40,569 bases of DNA. It comes from an uncultured Prevotella sp. Lineage in GTDB: Bacteria > Bacteroidota > Bacteroidia > Bacteroidales > Bacteroidaceae. Below are positions 1 through 6,840 of this stretch, in pieces. The position numbers were made by a program, and so were the translations under genes. The notes beneath the pieces were generated by a model. That model was not told the origin of the DNA. It saw nothing but the letters and a program-made list of their open reading frames with translations, and made no database searches. The first letter of the stretch is position 1. Each line of letters starts with the position of its first letter. The stretch spans positions 1 to 40,569 of the forward strand of contig CAMAGM010000008.1 of NCBI GenBank assembly GCA_945833995.1, read 5' to 3'.

Positions 1-1154
1 CCAACCCCGGACTGAAGAGCCGTTTCACGCAGACCATACATTTCGACGACTACACAGCCGACGAGCTTACGCAGATATTCCTCAACATGGCAAAGGCACG
101 CAAGTTCAGCGTCGATGACGAGATGCGTGGTGCCATACAGCGCATGTTCGAGCAGGTCTGCCTTCGCCGCGACCACAACTTCGGCAACGCCCGCGAGGCA
201 CGCAAGCTGTTCGACGAGTGCGTGGAGCGCCAGAGCCGACGCCTTGTCGAGGACATGGGACGCGGCAATCTCAACGAGAGCGATATGTATTCCCTCACCC
301 TTGCCGACCTTCCACAGGGAGGAAACGACAAGAAGCGTCCGCTCGACGAGGTTCTCAACGACCTCGACGGATTCGTGGGCATGAGAATGGTGAAGAACAT
401 GATACGCCGTCTTGCCGTCCAGAGCATGTTCATGAAACAACGCTCCGCCAGCGGAGTGGGAAAGGTGCAGCAGATGGTCATGAACTTCGTGGTGACGGGA
501 AACCCCGGGACAGGAAAGACCTCTCTCGCGCGTCTCATGGGCGAGCTGCTGCAGAGCATGGACATACTGCCCTCAAAGAACGTTATTGAGGCAACGCGCG
601 CACAGATGGTGGGCAAGTATATGGGCGAGACCCCGAAACTTGTCAACCGCCTCTGCGACCAGGCCATGGGCGGCGTGCTGTTCATCGACGAGGCCTACTC
701 CCTCTGCAACGGCAGCGACGACCAGTATGGCCATGAGGCTGTTGACACTCTCATGAAGCGCATGGAGGACGACCGCGGCAAGTTTATGGTTATCGTGGCA
801 GGCTACAAGGACCGCATGGATGCCTTCCTCAACGAGAACCAGGGCTTGGCGAGCCGCTTCACCCACAAGATGCACATCGACGACTACACCGAGGACGAGC
901 TGCTCTCCATCTTCAAGAAGATGGCAGCCAAGGAGGACTATCAGCTCGCCCCCGAGGCAGAGTTCAAGCTCATGGGAGCCATCTGCCAGAAGGTTATGGA
1001 GAAGGGCCACGCCTTTGGCAATGCGCGTGAGATGCGCCTGATGCTCGACGAGACGATATGCCGCCTCTCCGAGCGTGTCACCGACATGGATCCGTCCAGC
1101 ATCACGAGCGACACCTACAAGATAATAACGCCCGACGACATAGAGCTTTTCTGA
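1..1154 (+). CDS. Tandem AAA+ ATPase, CbxX/CfxQ type (5' end outside window)
   Basis: The frame is open from base 3, so only the C-terminal part is present; the ATG at 87 is internal. Base 3 onward encodes the lid region of one AAA module (SRFTQTIHFDDYTADEL, later FGNAREARKLFDE). A complete second AAA module follows, with Walker A GNPGTGKT at 498-521, Walker B VLFIDEAY from 675, and its own lid (SRFTHKMHIDDYTEDEL, FGNAREMRLMLDE). The two lids are clear internal duplicates, so this is a tandem-AAA protein of the CbxX/CfxQ (RuBisCO-activase-like) family, predicted to be a cytosolic hexameric remodelling ATPase. Its substrate is unknown. The FHA and PP2C genes follow in the same direction, which suggests phosphorylation-dependent control. 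The family call is firm; the role is inferred. Confidence 0.9.
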   Translation, partial: NPGLKSRFTQTIHFDDYTADELTQIFLNMAKARKFSVDDEMRGAIQRMFEQVCLRRDHNFGNAREARKLFDECVERQSRRLVEDMGRGNLNESDMYSLTLADLPQGGNDKKRPLDEVLNDLDGFVGMRMVKNMIRRLAVQSMFMKQRSASGVGKVQQMVMNFVVTGNPGTGKTSLARLMGELLQSMDILPSKNVIEATRAQMVGKYMGETPKLVNRLCDQAMGGVLFIDEAYSLCNGSDDQYGHEAVDTLMKRMEDDRGKFMVIVAGYKDRMDAFLNENQGLASRFTHKMHIDDYTEDELLSIFKKMAAKEDYQLAPEAEFKLMGAICQKVMEKGHAFGNAREMRLMLDETICRLSERVTDMDPSSITSDTYKIITPDDIELF

Positions 1155-1205
1155 CACGTCGGGAGAGAATTAAACAAGATTAGGAACATAACATATATAT
1201 AAGGT

Positions 1206-1781
1206 ATGATAATTTGTCCATATTGCAAGGAGGAGATTGATCCCGGCTCACACTATTGCGACCAGTGTGGCAAGATGCTCATGTATTGTGCCAAGTGTGG
1301 GCATGTGGGCACGGGACGCCGCTGCACCATGTGTGGCGGAATGATGCTCACTGCCGAGGAGCTTGAGGCTCAAAACCAGCAGACAACCATGTCCGACCAG
1401 TTCTCCATGCCTGTGGCAGCAACCATGGGCAAGGCGCAGATGTCAACGTCGATGGTCGATATGACCATTCCGCAGCTCACCCTTGTCAATCGCCAGCTCA
1501 ACCTCAACATACAGGCAATCAACGGTGCGGTGATAGGTCGCCGACAAGGTCCCTACCGCATCTTGTTCGAGGGCAACAAGTATGTGTCGGGAGTCCATGC
1601 CCAGCTGTTCTACAAGAAGGGCGAGGGATGGAGCATCATGGACAAGCACTCGTCCAACGGCACCCTGCTCAACAAGCGCAAGCTCGTGCCCGACGTGGGA
1701 ATGACATTGAACAATGGCGATCTCGTGACGATAGCCAACATCAACCTTCAGGTCATAATTAACAACATTTCAAAAAACTGA
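1206..1781 (+). CDS. Double zinc-ribbon / FHA domain protein
   Basis: A 191-aa cytosolic protein. The N-terminus has eight cysteines in four CxxC pairs (C4/C7, C18/C21, C28/C31, C40/C43), a double zinc ribbon. After a Q/T/S/M-rich linker (about 50-95), an FHA domain covers about 97-188 with the usual phosphothreonine-binding landmarks: G111-R112, S128-x-x-H131 and the SSNGT motif at 149-153. FHA domains bind phosphothreonine peptides, so the protein should read out a Ser/Thr kinase signal. It lies 51 nt after the AAA ATPase gene and 7 nt before the PP2C phosphatase gene. No kinase gene is visible; it may lie upstream of the window. The domain calls are strong; the partner is unknown. Confidence 0.88.
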   Translation: MIICPYCKEEIDPGSHYCDQCGKMLMYCAKCGHVGTGRRCTMCGGMMLTAEELEAQNQQTTMSDQFSMPVAATMGKAQMSTSMVDMTIPQLTLVNRQLNLNIQAINGAVIGRRQGPYRILFEGNKYVSGVHAQLFYKKGEGWSIMDKHSSNGTLLNKRKLVPDVGMTLNNGDLVTIANINLQVIINNISKN

Positions 1782-1788
1782 ACAGATC

Positions 1789-2541
1789 ATGAAGCTAAGT
1801 AAGATAAACATAACAGCGTCGAGCAATGTCGGCTTGGTACGACACAACAACGAGGACATGATTCTTGTCCGCAACAAGTATGTGCGCAACGAGTCATACA
1901 AGGCAGAAATCGACATGGAGACATGCGACCGCTTCGTGGTGGCTGTAGCCGATGGAATGGGTGGCTACAACGCCGGTGAGGTGGCGAGTCAGGAAGTGCT
2001 GTCGAGCCTCCATTTCTTCATTGGCGACTTGCCCATGAAGCTCACCCCGGCACATTTCATGGAGACGCTCGTGGAGTGGCTCAACTCCGCCAACGCCACA
2101 CTCAACACCAAGGGACAGCTCAGCCCTGAGACCTCCAACATGGGAACAACCCTCGTGGGCATCGTGGTCTATGAGGACAGGTTCTTCTGGCTAAACTGTG
2201 GCGACAGCCGCCTCTACCGTTTCCGCGAGGGCAAGCTGACGCAAATCACCACCGACCACTCGCTCAGCAACCTCCTTGGCGAGGCAAAGCACAGCAACGT
2301 CGTCACCAACTGCATCGGCGCAGGCTGCTTCTCGTCCTATCTCGACATCTTCGAGTTCACCAACAGCATCCGCCATGGCGACATCTACATGCTTTGCTCC
2401 GACGGAATGAGCGACATGGTTGACGACCCAAGCATCGAGCAGTTGCTCGGCATCGACTGCGATGCCAGCCAGCTCATACAGGCGGCGCTCGATGCCGGTG
2501 GCTTCGACAATGTCTCGGTTTGCGTAATGAAGATTGTATAA
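1789..2541 (+). CDS. PP2C-family Ser/Thr protein phosphatase
   Basis: A 250-aa PPM/PP2C phosphatase. Metal-binding and catalytic motifs are all in place: RHNNED at 18-23, DGMGG at 55-59, GTT at 119-121, GDSR at 138-141, SDG at 204-206 and the final D240-N241. It should remove phosphate from Ser/Thr residues using two Mn/Mg ions. It has no transmembrane segment or signal peptide, so it acts in the cytosol. It starts 7 nt after the FHA gene, so the two are probably co-translated. PP2C next to FHA is a recurrent pairing in bacterial phospho-signalling loci, including kinase/phosphatase pairs controlling secretion systems. The target here may be the neighbouring AAA ATPase, but that is inference. 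Confidence 0.92.
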   Translation: MKLSKINITASSNVGLVRHNNEDMILVRNKYVRNESYKAEIDMETCDRFVVAVADGMGGYNAGEVASQEVLSSLHFFIGDLPMKLTPAHFMETLVEWLNSANATLNTKGQLSPETSNMGTTLVGIVVYEDRFFWLNCGDSRLYRFREGKLTQITTDHSLSNLLGEAKHSNVVTNCIGAGCFSSYLDIFEFTNSIRHGDIYMLCSDGMSDMVDDPSIEQLLGIDCDASQLIQAALDAGGFDNVSVCVMKIV

Positions 2542-2561
2542 CATAAAAATATTTTTCAATA

Positions 2562-3479
2562 ATGCCATTAAGACTACAAGACAAGCTGCCCGCAATAGAG
2601 CTGCTTAAGAAAGAACACATTTTCGTAATGGACAACTCAAGGGCAACAACTCAGGATATTCGCCCGCTGAAGATTGTCATCCTCAATCTCATGCCATTGA
2701 AAATAACGACAGAGACCGACCTCGTGCGCCTCCTGTCCAACACCCCGCTGCAGCTTGAGATCTCGTTCATGAAACTCCAAAGCCACACGCCTAAGAACAC
2801 GCCCATAGAGCACATGATGATGTTCTACCGCGACTTTGAGGAAATGCGCGACGAGAAGTTCGACGGAATGATTGTCACCGGTGCCCCCGTGGAGACCTAC
2901 GACTACGAGGAGGTGACCTATTGGGACGAGATAAGCACCATACTGAAATGGGCACGCACCCACGTCATGTCAACTATGTATATCTGTTGGGCTGCCCAGG
3001 CAGGACTCTACTGCCACTATGGCATCCCGAAATATCCGCTCAAGAAGAAGATGTTCGGCATCTTCCGCCAGCGTCCGCTGCTGCCTCATCTGCCCATCTT
3101 CCGTGGCTTCGACGACACGTTCTTCATGCCCCATAGTCGCCATACGGAAATCCGCCGCGAGGACATCCTGAAGTGTCCCGACCTCACCTTGCTTGCCGAG
3201 TCGCCCGAGAGCGGAGTGAGCATGGTCATGGCGCGGGGCGGACGCGAGTTCTATGTCACTGGCCATCTTGAGTATGCTCCCGACACTCTCGACAAGGAGT
3301 ATCGGCGCGACATAGGCGTGAGGAGCGACGTGGGGCTGCCCGTCAACTACTATCAGGACGACGACCCCGCCAACAAGCCCGTCGTCACGTGGCGTGCCCA
3401 TGCCAACCTGCTCTATAGCAACTGGATAAACTATTACATCTATCAAGTCACCCCATACAACATTGATGAGATATACTAA
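2562..3479 (+). CDS. metA: Homoserine O-acyltransferase MetA, predicted acetyl-CoA specific
   Basis: A 305-aa MetA-family enzyme, full length for the family. It activates L-homoserine by O-acylation in the first committed step of methionine synthesis. The catalytic triad is visible at canonical positions: C142 (YICWAAQAG), H235 and E237 (TGHLEY). Residue 111 is Glu (TGAPVE111), the residue reported to select acetyl-CoA in Bacillus and Thermotoga MetA, whereas succinyl-specific E. coli MetA has Gly. The product is therefore probably O-acetylhomoserine despite the usual succinyltransferase annotation. The gene follows the PP2C gene by 20 nt. Its last 14 nt overlap the U32 gene. Confidence 0.93.
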   Translation: MPLRLQDKLPAIELLKKEHIFVMDNSRATTQDIRPLKIVILNLMPLKITTETDLVRLLSNTPLQLEISFMKLQSHTPKNTPIEHMMMFYRDFEEMRDEKFDGMIVTGAPVETYDYEEVTYWDEISTILKWARTHVMSTMYICWAAQAGLYCHYGIPKYPLKKKMFGIFRQRPLLPHLPIFRGFDDTFFMPHSRHTEIRREDILKCPDLTLLAESPESGVSMVMARGGREFYVTGHLEYAPDTLDKEYRRDIGVRSDVGLPVNYYQDDDPANKPVVTWRAHANLLYSNWINYYIYQVTPYNIDEIY

Positions 3480-5406
3480 CGAGGAAACCATCCGGACGCT
3501 TGAGCTGCTTGCTCCGGCAAAGAACCTTGAGTGCGGCATCGCTGCCATCGACCATGGCGCTGATGCCGTATATATTGGTGCCGACCATTTCGGGGCGCGT
3601 GCCGCAGTGGGCAACAGTGTTGACGACATTGCCCAGCTCTGCCGTTATGCCCACCAGTTTGGGGCAAGGGTCTATGTCACGGTCAACACCATTGTCTATG
3701 ACCACGAGCTGGATGCCGTCAGCCGCTTGCTCCAAAGGCTTGATGAGGCGGGGGCAGATGCCGTTCTCGTGCAGGACATGGCTCTCATCTCCATGATGCG
3801 CAATCTCAGCATGGAGATGCACGCCAGCACTCAGACCGACAACCGCACTGCCGACAAGGTGGCGTGGCTCAAGAGTCTGGGCTTCAGGCGCGTGGTGCTT
3901 GCCCGTGAGCTGTCGGTTGACGAGATTGCCGCCATCCATGCCGAGCACCCCGACGTGGAGCTTGAGGTGTTTGTCCATGGGGCGTTGTGTGTCAGCTATA
4001 GCGGACAGTGCTATGCCTCGCAATACTGTTTCCAGCGTTCGGCAAACCGTGGCGAGTGTGCGCAGTTCTGTAGGCTTAGTTTCGACCTCGTCGATGCCGA
4101 TGGCAAGCTGATAGAGCACGACCGCCATCTGCTCTCCCTGAAGGACATGTGCCAGATCGACAATCTTGAGAGGCTTGCCGAGGCAGGTGCCGTGTCGTTC
4201 AAGATCGAGGGCAGGCTGAAGGGTGTGTCCTACGTCAAGAATGTCACGGCGGCATACAGCCAGAGGCTCAATCAGATTTGTGCAGCCCATCCCGAAAAAT
4301 TCCGCCGCGCGTCGTTCGGGCGTGTGGAGTATGGCTTTGAGCCAAACCTGCGTAAGACATTCAACCGTGGCTACACCACCTATTTTGCCGACGGTCGCCA
4401 GCCCGACATCTTCTCTCCCGACACTCCAAAGGCTCTTGGCGAGTATGTGGGAAGGGTGAAGGAGGTGAGGCGGCAGTGTATCACTGTCAGCGGTGTCTCG
4501 TCGTTTGCCAATGGCGATGGGCTTTGTTTCATCAATGCTGACCGTCAGCTTGAGGGTTTTCGTGTAAATCGTGCCGAGGGCAACCATCTCTATCCCTCTT
4601 CCATGCCTCGTAACCTACGTCCAGGCGTTGCCCTCTACCGCAACAACGACCAACAGTTTGAGCGCCTTCTTTCCCGTCCTTCGGCAGTTCGCCGCCTCTC
4701 GCTCTCCATGTCGTTCTCAGCCACCCCCCATGGCTTTGCCCTCGACGTGGTGTCGGAGGATGGACGAAAGGCGAGGGTAGAGGTAGATGCCGAACATACC
4801 GTAGCCCAAAAAAAACAGCATGAGAACATTGTCCGTCAGCTGACGAAACTCGGCAACACCATCTACGAGTGCTCCTCCGTAACCATCCCCGACAACTTCC
4901 CCTGGTTCGTCCCCTCAAGCTTGTTGGCGAAGATGAGGAGGGAGGTGGGGTGGCCCACCCCCAACCACTCCTTGGGGAGGGGGGAGAGGAGGGAGGATTT
5001 AATGAGGAGTGAGGAGTGTGGAGTGAGGAGTGAGAATAACGAGAGCCTGGTAGCTGCGCAGTGCAGTAATCTCACTCCTCACTCCCCACTCCCCACTCCT
5101 CTCCCCCCTCCCCAGGGAGGGGTAGGGGGTGGGCCCCTCTACAACGCCTCCAACCACCTCTCCATCGATTTCTACCGCAGGCTTGGTGTTGCTGAGGCTT
5201 CGGCTTTTGAGACGCAGGGGAGACATGGGGTGGGGGAGATGCTCATGCAGTGCCGCTTCTGCCTACGCCATGCCTTGGGCTATTGCGTCGCCAAGGGAGG
5301 GAGAAAGCCTGAGTGGAAAGAGCCGTTGTCGCTCCGACTGCCCGATGGCAGACAGTTTCAACTACAATTCAACTGCAAAAAATGCGAAATGTATTTGCTA
5401 TCATAG
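3466..5406 (+). CDS. U32 family protein, RlhA-like, with in-frame palindromic insert
   Basis: A 646-aa member of the U32 'collagenase-like peptidase' family. The signature ELEVFVHGALCVSYSGQC lies at 165-182, followed by the conserved cysteines around YASQYC and ECAQFC. Length and two-part layout resemble E. coli RlhA (YdcP), needed for hydroxylation of 23S rRNA C2501, better than the shorter TrhP, so an RNA-modification role is more likely than proteolysis. I chose the ATG at 3466 over the TTG at 3463; it overlaps metA by 14 nt. Residues of roughly 496-557 are low-complexity and encoded by a palindromic repeat (4952-5135) that also occurs elsewhere in the window. The frame stays open through it and the normal family sequence (YNASNHLSIDFYRRLG) resumes. 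A C-terminal cysteine cluster (CRFC, CKKC) follows. Confidence 0.85.
   Translation: MRYTNEETIRTLELLAPAKNLECGIAAIDHGADAVYIGADHFGARAAVGNSVDDIAQLCRYAHQFGARVYVTVNTIVYDHELDAVSRLLQRLDEAGADAVLVQDMALISMMRNLSMEMHASTQTDNRTADKVAWLKSLGFRRVVLARELSVDEIAAIHAEHPDVELEVFVHGALCVSYSGQCYASQYCFQRSANRGECAQFCRLSFDLVDADGKLIEHDRHLLSLKDMCQIDNLERLAEAGAVSFKIEGRLKGVSYVKNVTAAYSQRLNQICAAHPEKFRRASFGRVEYGFEPNLRKTFNRGYTTYFADGRQPDIFSPDTPKALGEYVGRVKEVRRQCITVSGVSSFANGDGLCFINADRQLEGFRVNRAEGNHLYPSSMPRNLRPGVALYRNNDQQFERLLSRPSAVRRLSLSMSFSATPHGFALDVVSEDGRKARVEVDAEHTVAQKKQHENIVRQLTKLGNTIYECSSVTIPDNFPWFVPSSLLAKMRREVGWPTPNHSLGRGERREDLMRSEECGVRSENNESLVAAQCSNLTPHSPLPTPLPPPQGGVGGGPLYNASNHLSIDFYRRLGVAEASAFETQGRHGVGEMLMQCRFCLRHALGYCVAKGGRKPEWKEPLSLRLPDGRQFQLQFNCKKCEMYLLS
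4952..5135. repeat. Palindromic repeat inserted in frame in the U32 gene
   Basis: The outer arms 4952-4989 and 5098-5135 are near-perfect inverted copies (GGCCCACCCCC... / ...GGGGGTGGGCC). Inner arms of the type GAGGAGTGAGGAGTG pair with CACTCCTCACTCC. The centre holds GAGAATAACGAGAGCCTGGT, which recurs almost unchanged near 6405-6425. The length, 184 bp, is not a multiple of three, so the ancestral target must have been adjusted to keep the frame. The right arm is nearly identical to 7725-7757 inside the Rid-family gene. Confidence 0.85.
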
Positions 5407-6371
5407 TAGTGTGCATCCTGTGCTCGGCTTGCTACAATCAGGCAAGCCAGACACCCGACGCGTGGAGTCTTACCGAAAAGCAGCAAGACTCTATATCCTT
5501 CTATACCACCCACCACTACACACAGAACTTCAATTTCGTGGTCAAGGGCGACAGCCTTGTTCTATATGCGGAGCGTAGCGACGAGGTGGTTGACCCAAAC
5601 CTTGAGGTTGACTCTTGTGTCGTTGCCCCAGGGGAGCGTGTGGTGGTGGCAGACATTGTCACTGTTCCCTCCGACACCATCGACTCCGTGTGGGTGAAGC
5701 TTGCCCACGACCAGGCCACTCAGGGCTGGATTCAGGAGAGCCGGATGTTGTCCAACGTGAAGCCCGACGACCCAATATCGTGGTTCATCGACACCTTCTC
5801 CGATGTCCATCTCCTCTATTTCCTCGCCCTCTTCGTCATCGTTGCCGCTGCCTACAGCCTTCTTATCCTGAAGCGCCGCAAGGCACCTATAGTGCATCTC
5901 AACGACATCGACTCCTTCCTCCCCGCCCTGCTTGCCTTGCTCGTTGCCACGTCGGCGGTGGTCTATGCCTCCATACAGCTTTTCGACCCCGACTCTTGGC
6001 GTCATTTCTACTATCATCCCACTCTCAATCCCTTTGCCCTTCCTCCTAAGCTCTCGGCGTTCATGTCACTTGTCTGGGCGATAGTCATTGTTGCTTTGGC
6101 AGCCGTTGACGACATCTTCCGTCGTCTTGCCCTTGGCGAGGCATTGCTCTATGCCCTTGGTTTGGCAGCCGTGTGTGCCGTTGATTATGTGGTGTTCAGC
6201 ATCTCCACCCTTTACTACATAGGCTACCCCTTGCTCGTAGCCTACATCGCCTATGCCATCCGCATGTGCGTCCGCAACACCCTCCCTTCCTTCCGTTGCG
6301 GCAACTGCGGCACTCCCCTAAAAAAACTCGGCAAATGTCCACACTGCGGAACGGTGAACGTGGAAAAATGA
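5382..6371 (+). CDS. Lipoprotein with SH3-like domain, membrane helices and C-terminal zinc ribbon
   Basis: A 329-aa protein. The frame opens upstream, but ATG 5382 gives a classic export signal (MRNVFAIIVVCILCSAC) with a lipobox-like cysteine and overlaps the U32 gene end by 25 nt, so I prefer it. After the signal, about residues 45-130 look like a bacterial SH3-like domain (GDSLVLYAER ... WVKLAHDQATQGWIQ). Several hydrophobic helices follow (about 145-165, 190-215, 230-250, 255-285). The C-terminus is a zinc ribbon with CGNC and CPHC pairs, presumably cytosolic. The architecture suggests an envelope sensor or scaffold, but I do not recognise a characterised homologue and assign no function. 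Confidence 0.8.
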   Translation: MRNVFAIIVVCILCSACYNQASQTPDAWSLTEKQQDSISFYTTHHYTQNFNFVVKGDSLVLYAERSDEVVDPNLEVDSCVVAPGERVVVADIVTVPSDTIDSVWVKLAHDQATQGWIQESRMLSNVKPDDPISWFIDTFSDVHLLYFLALFVIVAAAYSLLILKRRKAPIVHLNDIDSFLPALLALLVATSAVVYASIQLFDPDSWRHFYYHPTLNPFALPPKLSAFMSLVWAIVIVALAAVDDIFRRLALGEALLYALGLAAVCAVDYVVFSISTLYYIGYPLLVAYIAYAIRMCVRNTLPSFRCGNCGTPLKKLGKCPHCGTVNVEK

Positions 6372-6482
6372 AAAATGACAAATGAGGAATGAGAGGTGAG
6401 GGGTGAGAGAATAGCGAGAGCCTGGTCGCTTCGCGAATTAAAGAAATAAAGTTCTTTTTCCGCCGCCAATTTCCGCCTGTTG
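6372..6482. repeat. Intergenic stretch with dispersed repeat motifs
   Basis: This non-coding stretch contains purine-rich GAGGAATGAGAGGTGAGG runs and GAGAATAGCGAGAGCCTGGT, which matches the centre of the palindrome inside the U32 gene. It then has a segment (about 6436-6480: ATTAAAGAAATAAAGTTC and CCGCCGCCA...TTCCGCC) that recurs before the third 28-bp terminal repeat near 31130-31200. No gene is visible. Confidence 0.6.
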
Positions 6483-6641
6483 TAGGGACTTTACTTTATG
6501 TAAGTCCGTAGCCTGCAAGGGCTTTTGGCTGCGGAGAACGCCAGACTCAAATCCACCACAAATCCGCCAAAAATCGGAAGGCTTTATAGGTAGCCTAAAC
6601 GCCCTATGGGGCGTACGGACTTACATAAAGTAAAGTCCCTA
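6483..6641. mobile_element. MITE-like element with 28-bp perfect terminal inverted repeats
   Basis: The left end 6483-6510 begins TAGGGACTTTACTTTATG and its exact reverse complement lies at 6614-6641. The 159-bp element has no ORF. The same 28-bp end is found at 31066-31093, 31205-31232 and, inverted, 31366-31393. The next bases inward (GCC TGCAAGGGC on the left, GCCC TATGGGGCG on the right) can also form small hairpins. This fits a non-autonomous transposable element or a large repetitive palindrome; no transposase is present in the window. Confidence 0.75.
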
Positions 6642-6671
6642 CCTGAGGCAGACAGCATCTGCCCGCAGCCG

Positions 6672-6835
6672 AATTCTTAATTGACTTAGTCGATTGCTAG
6701 CTGCACCTCAGCATAGCTCAAGCGAGCTTGGCTCTGCATTCGGTTTGCGCAGCAATTCTTAATTGACTTCGTCGATTGCTGGCTGCACCTCAGCATAGCT
6801 CAAGCGAGCTTGGCTCTGCATTCGGTTTGCGCAGC
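6672..6835. repeat. Two tandem copies of an 82-bp repeat
   Basis: Copies at 6672-6753 and 6754-6835 differ at only two positions that I can see (CTTAGTCG/CTTCGTCG and GCTAGC/GCTGGC). Each unit starts AATTCTTAATTGACTT, contains the hairpin AGCTCAAGCGAGCT, and ends in GGTTTGCGCAGC. A partial third start (AATTCTTAATT) follows at 6836 and runs into the stop of the downstream minus-strand gene. No coding potential. Confidence 0.85.
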
Positions 6836-6840
6836 AATTC

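Noticed and set aside
3448..4587. Long minus-strand open frame opposite the U32 gene
   Set aside because: Shadow of a well-supported gene in GC-rich codons; no family features in the translation.
6672..6835. CRISPR array
   Set aside because: Repeats are directly tandem at 82 bp with no unique spacers, and no cas genes are present.
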